A DNA stretch of 6,309 nt. Origin: Clostridia bacterium. GTDB lineage: Bacteria > Bacillota > Clostridia > Oscillospirales > CAG-272. The translations under genes and the position numbers were made by a program. Shown piece by piece: positions 5,485 through 6,309 of the stretch (its first letter is position 1; each line of letters begins with the position of its first letter). Under the pieces are notes generated by a model, which saw nothing but the letters and a program-made list of their open reading frames with translations, was not told the origin of the DNA and made no database searches. The stretch lies in assembly GCA_017395885.1 (NCBI GenBank), contig JAFQNM010000182.1:1-6309 (forward strand). Reading direction: 5' to 3'.

Positions 5485-6309
5485 ATGACAGCTTATATTA
5501 TTGGTGCAGTAGTTGTAGTGCTTGTTATTCTCTTCTCCTGCATAAAAATAGTCCCTCAGGCAACAGAATACGTTATCGAGTTTCTCGGAAAATATCGCAC
5601 CACCTGGAGCGCCGGCATCCATTTTCTCATCCCCCTGTTTGAGCGTATCTCTAAGAGGATCACCCTCAAGGAGCAGTATCTTGATTCTCCCCCCCAGCCC
5701 GTTATCACAAAGGATAACGTTACAATGCAGATAGACACCGTTGTTTACTTCCGCATTTTCGATGCAAAGCTTTATGCATACGGTGCAGTAAACCCCATCT
5801 CCTCTCTTGAAAACCTCACCGCAACAACCCTTCGTAACATCGTTGGCGAGCTGGAGCTGGACTGTACTCTTACCAGCCGAGACACCATCAACGGCAAGAT
5901 GACCGCTATCCTTGACGAGGCCACCGATCAGTGGGGCATCAAGGTTGGCAGAGTTGAGCTTAAAAACATCATTCCTCCCGCTGAGATCCAGAATGCCATG
6001 GAAAAGCAGATGAAGGCCGAGAGAGACCGCCGAGAGAGCATCCTCCAGGCAGAGGGTCACAAGGCCGCTGCCATTACCCGTGCAGAGGGTGATAAGCAGG
6101 CTATGATCCTTGCGGCAGAGGGTGAAAGAGATGCCCGTATCGCAAGAGCAGAGGGTGAGGCAAAAGCTATCTACCTTGCAAAAAAGGCAGAGGCAGACGG
6201 TCTTCGTGCCCTTAAGGAGGCAGGCGTTGACAGCGCAGTTCTTGAGCTCAAGAAGTATGAGGCTCTCGTTCAGCTTTCAAACGGCAGAGCATCCAAGATC
6301 ATCATCCCC
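5485..6309 (+). CDS. SPFH/Band 7 (stomatin/QmcA-type) membrane protein, 3' end beyond window
   Basis: An open frame of 275 codons that runs off the right end. Residues 3-20 are a single N-terminal membrane anchor. The Band 7/SPFH domain follows from about 21 to 175, with typical GKYRTTWSAGIHFLIP (35-50), PPQPVITKDNVTMQIDTVVYFR (around 69-90), NLTATTLRNIVGELELD (110-126) and ELKNIIPP (158-165). A helical arm follows, with four exact 11-residue repeats starting AEG at 189, 200, 211 and 222, as in stomatins and flotillins. Such proteins assemble into large oligomeric cages or microdomains in the membrane and often work with an NfeD-type partner or FtsH protease; any partner would lie to the right and is not visible. 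The start has GAAAGGTG 7 nt upstream. Only the C-terminal end is missing; nothing suggests damage. Confidence 0.93.
   Translation, partial: MTAYIIGAVVVVLVILFSCIKIVPQATEYVIEFLGKYRTTWSAGIHFLIPLFERISKRITLKEQYLDSPPQPVITKDNVTMQIDTVVYFRIFDAKLYAYGAVNPISSLENLTATTLRNIVGELELDCTLTSRDTINGKMTAILDEATDQWGIKVGRVELKNIIPPAEIQNAMEKQMKAERDRRESILQAEGHKAAAITRAEGDKQAMILAAEGERDARIARAEGEAKAIYLAKKAEADGLRALKEAGVDSAVLELKKYEALVQLSNGRASKIIIP
6049..6180 (+). repeat. Four in-frame 33-bp repeats encoding AEG-x8
   Basis: Within the SPFH gene, codons 189-232 hold four tandem 11-residue units, each starting Ala-Glu-Gly. An 11-residue period corresponds to about three helical turns, the pattern of the coiled-coil arm in flotillin/stomatin proteins. 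The DNA copies are diverged except around GCAGAGGGT, so this is a protein-level repeat rather than a recent tandem expansion. Confidence 0.85.

Noticed and set aside
5419..6060. 213-codon minus-strand frame
   Set aside because: It is antisense to the clear SPFH-domain gene and its promoter, has no recognisable motifs, and its start has no ribosome site.

Overview
The window looks like chromosomal DNA from a low-to-moderate GC Gram-positive of the Clostridia, plausibly an Oscillospirales/Ruminococcaceae-type gut bacterium. The evidence is a lipoprotein-type solute-binding protein, a lipoteichoic-acid-synthase-family enzyme, strong AGGAGG-type ribosome binding sites, consensus sigma-A promoters, a tRNA with encoded CCA, and an array of small TTC/GAA-loop palindromes of a kind I associate with this group. 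The taxonomic call is inference.

Layout. 1-166 is a non-coding array of short palindromes separated by ATGATGT on the left and its complement ACATCAT on the right. 171-206 is a strong 16-bp hairpin terminator. 209-284 (minus) is tRNA-Trp(CCA), with its own extended -10 promoter at 311-339. 340-449 is a pyrimidine-rich gap. 450-2981 is a complete polar-amino-acid-type ABC importer operon with its promoter: binding lipoprotein (535-1359), an intercistronic hairpin (1382-1410), permease (1447-2154) and ATPase (2169-2939), ending in a bidirectional terminator (2951-2981). The minus-strand operon that converges on this terminator encodes an LTA-synthase/sulfatase-family membrane enzyme (5249-3165) and a one-nucleotide-spaced 54-residue protein (3163-2999). 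Divergently, 5422 onward drives an SPFH/stomatin-type membrane protein that runs off the right end.

Taken together, this is mostly housekeeping and envelope biology: solute import, anionic polymer synthesis at the membrane surface, and membrane scaffolding. No phage, plasmid, CRISPR or defence genes were seen. The most unusual signal is that the shared terminator at 2951-2981 contains an exact 18-nt copy of the tRNA-Trp anticodon arm lying about 2.7 kb away. Its loop, in the ABC-operon transcript, is fully complementary to the tRNA anticodon loop. Other points of interest are the mirror-symmetric palindrome array, a binding protein that lacks the arginine usual for amino-acid ligands, and the small coupled gene behind the LTA synthase.
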